Positions 61,293 to 64,000 of a DNA stretch of 64,000 bases are shown in pieces. How positions within the stretch are numbered: position 1 is the stretch's first letter; each line of letters starts with the position of its first letter. The translations under genes and the position numbers were made by a program. The notes under the pieces were generated by a model. The model was not told the DNA's origin. It searched no databases and was given only the letters and a program-made list of their open reading frames with translations. This DNA comes from Bacteroidota bacterium. GTDB lineage: Bacteria > Bacteroidota > Bacteroidia > Flavobacteriales_D > Sanyastnellaceae. The stretch is taken from assembly GCA_027619225.1 (NCBI GenBank), contig JAQCFW010000001.1, forward strand, positions 62,001 to 126,000, in the 5' to 3' direction.

Positions 61293-61901
61293 TTACTTAG
61301 TTGCCTCAGCAAAACGTGCGGCAATTGCGTTCCAATCTGCAACGTTAAAGAATGCAGAGATGTAGTCAGGGCGACGGTTTTGGTAGTTGAGGTAGTATGC
61401 GTGCTCCCAAACATCAATCCCCATAATAGGCGCACATCCGCAACCTATGCCAGGCATAAGTGGATTGTCTTGATTTGCAGAAGAACAAACACTTAATTTC
61501 CCTTCGTCACACACACAAAGCCATGCCCAACCAGAACCAAATCTAGTTGCAGCAGCATTAGAAAATTCTGTTACAAAAGCATCGAAAGACCCGAAAGAAG
61601 AATCGATAGCTGCAGCCAAGTCACCTGTCGGCTTCCCTCCTCCATTGGGAGACATCGAGTTCCAAAATAAAGTGTGATTGTAAAATCCACCTCCGTTATT
61701 TCTAACAGCAGCGTTATCCATATTATGTGCAAGAAGATCTTCAATGCAAGAACCCTCAAGAGCAGTTCCAGCAACAGCGGCATTCAACTTAGAGGTGTAA
61801 CCGGCGTGGTGTTTTCCGTGATGGATTTCCATAGTTCGCGCGTCAATATGAGGTTCGAGTGCGTCGTATGCGTAGGGTAGATTGGGTAATTCAAAAGCCA
61901 T
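61293..61901 (-). CDS. Superoxide dismutase, Fe/Mn family
   Basis: 202 residues with the usual beginning [17 protein letters not shown]. Metal ligands: His27 in [15 protein letters not shown], a second His in [11 protein letters not shown] near 76, then Asp and His in [22 protein letters not shown] near 163-167. Whether iron or manganese is used cannot be decided by eye. It contains three Cys in [13 protein letters not shown] and CGCAPIMG, unusual additions in the middle of the C-terminal domain. Probably cytoplasmic as no signal peptide is present. Confidence 0.95.
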   Translation of the reverse strand: MAFELPNLPYAYDALEPHIDARTMEIHHGKHHAGYTSKLNAAVAGTALEGSCIEDLLAHNMDNAAVRNNGGGFYNHTLFWNSMSPNGGGKPTGDLAAAIDSSFGSFDAFVTEFSNAAATRFGSGWAWLCVCDEGKLSVCSSANQDNPLMPGIGCGCAPIMGIDVWEHAYYLNYQNRRPDYISAFFNVADWNAIAARFAEATK

Positions 61902-61915
61902 TTTACTCGGGTTTA

Positions 61916-63574
61916 TTAAAGATTTAAAGATTGATTCGTGGAATCGTTATAAAGCAAATATACTCCTCCATCTCGCACCTTGAACCTGTCATTTTGTAAC
62001 AATTCATAAAGGGCTCTTGACGTGAACTCGTCTCCATGAATTAGAACCTGATAATATGCGTTATCTCCGTATAAATCCCTTGCTACTTGCGCATAAAATC
62101 TATTCATAATTCGCTCGATTTGCAACCTTCCTTCCTCACTCGATTTTTGTGGCCAAACAGTCCCTTGCTCTTTCGCCACACTCTTGATCGATGCCATTCC
62201 TCCCGTCTGTGAATCGAGCCAATTATCTGAAGTTATCGAAACCCTCTCTCCCCTGTGAGCATCTACCCATTTAAATGCCGCATCTCTCAAAACTCCAGTC
62301 CAAACCAGTTCTGCGAGTGCTCTATACCCGCTCGTACTGTCGAGTGGGATAAATACATCGGGGGTAATGCCACCCCCGCCAAATACTTCTCTCCCGAATA
62401 GAGTTCGATAAACAACACTGTCCGTTTTTATAATGCTGTCGTTCAGGAAAAGCTCGCCCGATTGAAGCCTGTCTTCGTAATCATGTTCATAATCAATACC
62501 CTCGCCATATGGCTTTTGAATAGCTCGACCACTTGGAGTATAGAATCTCGCTACGGTAAGCCTCAGCGCTCCTGAACCTTCGTTTGAATTGGGTACTTCG
62601 AACTCCTCCTGCACGAGTCCTTTCCCGAAAGACCGGCGCCCAACAATAAGGCCTCTATCATTGTCCTGCATCGCCCCAGCGAAAATCTCACTGGCCGAAG
62701 CCGAACTCTCATCAATCAGGACAGCAATGGGCCAGCTTCGATACTCTCCATCGTACTTCGATATGTAGTCGCGACGAGGCGAGGCCTTGCCCTCGGTGTA
62801 AACAATTCCGAGCCCCTGATCTAAAAACCTGTCGATCATATCCGTTGCCGCACTCATATATCCGCCACCGTTAGCTCTAAGATCGACAATCACAGAGTTG
62901 GCCCCTTCTTGCTCTAAGTCGTGCATTGCCTCAGCGAATTCAGAGGCCGTTGTCGCAGAGAATCTAATGACCTTGATGTACCCAACATTCTCCTCGAGAA
63001 TAAACGAGGCGACTACACTGTGAATCGGGATTCTATCTCTTACAATGACAACATCGTATTCTTCATTAGAGCCGCTGTGTAGAAGACTTAAATCAACTTT
63101 TGTTCCTCGCGCTCCCTTCAAAAGTTCCATGACCCTTTTATTCGTAAGGTTCGCCCCTGAAATCTCCTCATCCCCTACTTTTACAATTCTATCTCCCGAC
63201 CTTATTCCAGCGCTTTCAGAGGGACCCCCAGCAATCGCATTGACCACAATTAAAGTGTCATTCTGAATAATAAACTCCACCCCTATGCCTTCGAAATTCC
63301 CCTCCATAGGTGCGGCCATTTCCTCCAACTCTGCTCGAGAGAAATAATATGTATGGGGATCAAGTTCATCTACAATTGCCTCTACAGCAACATCCACAAG
63401 GGCTTCACGATTTATGGAGTCCACATAAAGAACTTCGATTTGGTCTAAAATGTGAGAAATACGAGATCCTACCCGAGAATTACTACTCAATGAGCCATCC
63501 TCACACCCTTTGCCCAACATTAAGCCAAGCGCCAGGGCAATTGCAATAACTAGAGGCTGCTTACTCTGTGACAT
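61916..63574 (-). CDS. S41-family C-terminal processing protease with PDZ domain
   Basis: 552 residues. An N-terminal hydrophobic signal/anchor (about 8-25, followed by a Cys in LGKGCED, a possible lipoprotein site) precedes a PDZ domain (about 95-180, with [18 protein letters not shown]) and the S41 catalytic domain. [21 protein letters not shown], catalytic Ser near 293 in [15 protein letters not shown] and catalytic Lys near 318 in [11 protein letters not shown] are present. [13 protein letters not shown] follows, with a C-terminal extension of about 150 residues. It is periplasmic and cleaves C-terminal ends of proteins. The 3' end of the dCMP deaminase gene overlaps its start by 14 bp. 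Confidence 0.93.
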   Translation of the reverse strand: MSQSKQPLVIAIALALGLMLGKGCEDGSLSSNSRVGSRISHILDQIEVLYVDSINREALVDVAVEAIVDELDPHTYYFSRAELEEMAAPMEGNFEGIGVEFIIQNDTLIVVNAIAGGPSESAGIRSGDRIVKVGDEEISGANLTNKRVMELLKGARGTKVDLSLLHSGSNEEYDVVIVRDRIPIHSVVASFILEENVGYIKVIRFSATTASEFAEAMHDLEQEGANSVIVDLRANGGGYMSAATDMIDRFLDQGLGIVYTEGKASPRRDYISKYDGEYRSWPIAVLIDESSASASEIFAGAMQDNDRGLIVGRRSFGKGLVQEEFEVPNSNEGSGALRLTVARFYTPSGRAIQKPYGEGIDYEHDYEDRLQSGELFLNDSIIKTDSVVYRTLFGREVFGGGGITPDVFIPLDSTSGYRALAELVWTGVLRDAAFKWVDAHRGERVSITSDNWLDSQTGGMASIKSVAKEQGTVWPQKSSEEGRLQIERIMNRFYAQVARDLYGDNAYYQVLIHGDEFTSRALYELLQNDRFKVRDGGVYLLYNDSTNQSLNL

Positions 63575-63995
63575 TAAGGAGTTCAGTTTTTATGAATGAT
63601 TTGTCAAGAAAATCAAGTCCACTCGTGTCTTTGTAAGCTTTCTTATAAACGACTCTTGAAATGCCAGATTGTAAGATAAGTTTCGCGCAATCGCGGCAAG
63701 GAGAAAGTGTGATATATAGGGTGGCTCCTTCAGCTGAGTTGATACTTCGAGCTAATTTAGTGATGGCATTTGCCTCTGCGTGGAGTACATACCAATGGGT
63801 AACTCCTTCTGCATTCTCACATTCATTTGGGAATCCACTTGGTGAACCGTTATATCCATCAGATATAATCATCCTGTCTTTTACAATAAGCGCACCCACG
63901 TTTTTACGAGTGCAATGTGAAAGCTTAGCCCACTCCTCAGCCATTCTCATATAGGCATTGTCATAACGCCTTTGCTTTTTAATCGCTTCATTCAT
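63561..63995 (-). CDS. dCMP deaminase
   Basis: Deaminates dCMP to dUMP for dTTP synthesis. 144 residues, near the window edge but with an ATG at 63995, so it is probably complete. The zinc site shows VLHAEANAI (His and catalytic Glu near 72-74) and SPCRDCAKLI (Cys pair near 100-103). The surrounding KDRMIISDGYNGSPSGFPNECE is the family's nucleotide-binding stretch. It overlaps the S41 protease gene by 14 bp, so the two are likely co-transcribed. Confidence 0.94.
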   Translation of the reverse strand: MNEAIKKQRRYDNAYMRMAEEWAKLSHCTRKNVGALIVKDRMIISDGYNGSPSGFPNECENAEGVTHWYVLHAEANAITKLARSINSAEGATLYITLSPCRDCAKLILQSGISRVVYKKAYKDTSGLDFLDKSFIKTELLNVTE

Positions 63996-64000
63996 TAATG

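Noticed and set aside
1-64000. CRISPR arrays, insertion sequences, prophage or defence islands
   Set aside because: No direct-repeat/spacer pattern, transposase, integrase, phage or restriction gene is seen; all gaps are below 300 bp and gene content is core-like.

Overview
This 64 kb window is a dense, chromosomal core-type stretch from a member of the Bacteroidota, most likely Flavobacteriales and probably an aquatic/marine lineage. The evidence is the gene content: a protein with a gliding-motility-associated (type IX secretion) C-terminal domain, a DUF5686/carboxypeptidase-regulatory outer-membrane protein, Bacteroidota-type LptC and LptB, a short-chain L-threonine dehydrogenase, the pdxA-DUF177-rpmF-fabH-accBC order, and an M28 glutaminyl cyclase lipoprotein. 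Many genes are also preceded by the Bacteroidota -7 promoter box (TAnnTTTG and close variants) and few have a clear Shine-Dalgarno sequence. I cannot name the genus. I see no insertion sequences, prophage, CRISPR array, rRNA or conjugative genes.

Layout. 1-7.5 kb: end of type III pantothenate kinase (coaX), then an envelope-biogenesis run (outer-membrane barrel, TPR protein, LptC, small membrane protein, CorC/HlyC-type protein, PpiD/SurA-like foldase). 7.7-11.2 kb: threonine dehydrogenase, cysS, glutaminyl cyclase. 11.2-18.8 kb: cyclophilin and pheS on the minus strand, a lipoprotein, an unknown gene, tRNA-Pro(GGG), then pheT, an acyltransferase and a VOC protein. 18.8-22.7 kb: response regulator, histidine kinase, a divergent PiT-like permease and an ACR3 arsenite exporter in tight series. 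22.7-30.5 kb: MBL hydrolase, a very large TolB-like/BamA-like surface protein, half-size TauE, M20 amidohydrolase, RecQ. 30.6-36.2 kb: KdsD-like isomerase, TatC, DUF5686 protein, LptB, riboflavin synthase. 36.2-38.9 kb: a large secreted T9SS-type protein. 38.9-43.9 kb: pdxA, DUF177, L32, a strong terminator, then fabH-accB-accC behind a palindromic promoter. 43.9-49.0 kb: heptose adenylyltransferase, panD, OmpA, DUF3109 and two UPF0104 membrane proteins. 49.0-55.9 kb: cystathionine gamma-synthase/lyase, kynurenine monooxygenase, outer-membrane protein, methylmalonyl-CoA epimerase, SDR, glutamate dehydrogenase, small membrane protein, cytochrome c. 55.9-64 kb: HflX, RbfA, LolC/E-type permease, Dus, CPBP protease, IspD, SOD, S41 protease, dCMP deaminase.

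Themes. Envelope and LPS assembly recurs (LptC, LptB, KdsD, HldE-like adenylyltransferase, TatC, foldases, LolC/E-type permease, several barrels). Translation and RNA genes (cysS, pheS, pheT, L32, HflX, RbfA, Dus, tRNA-Pro) are scattered between. Intergenic gaps are all below 300 bp and several convergent pairs overlap at their stops.

I did not find a clear new multi-gene defence or metabolic system. The most interesting signals are regulatory (a symmetric bidirectional promoter between tRNA-Pro and pheT, a palindromic operator in the fabH promoter, a set of probably leaderless mRNAs), the two-component system/PiT-like/ACR3 cluster, and several proteins that have lost canonical family residues (RecQ zinc site, SDR active site, peptidase-MA-like domain).
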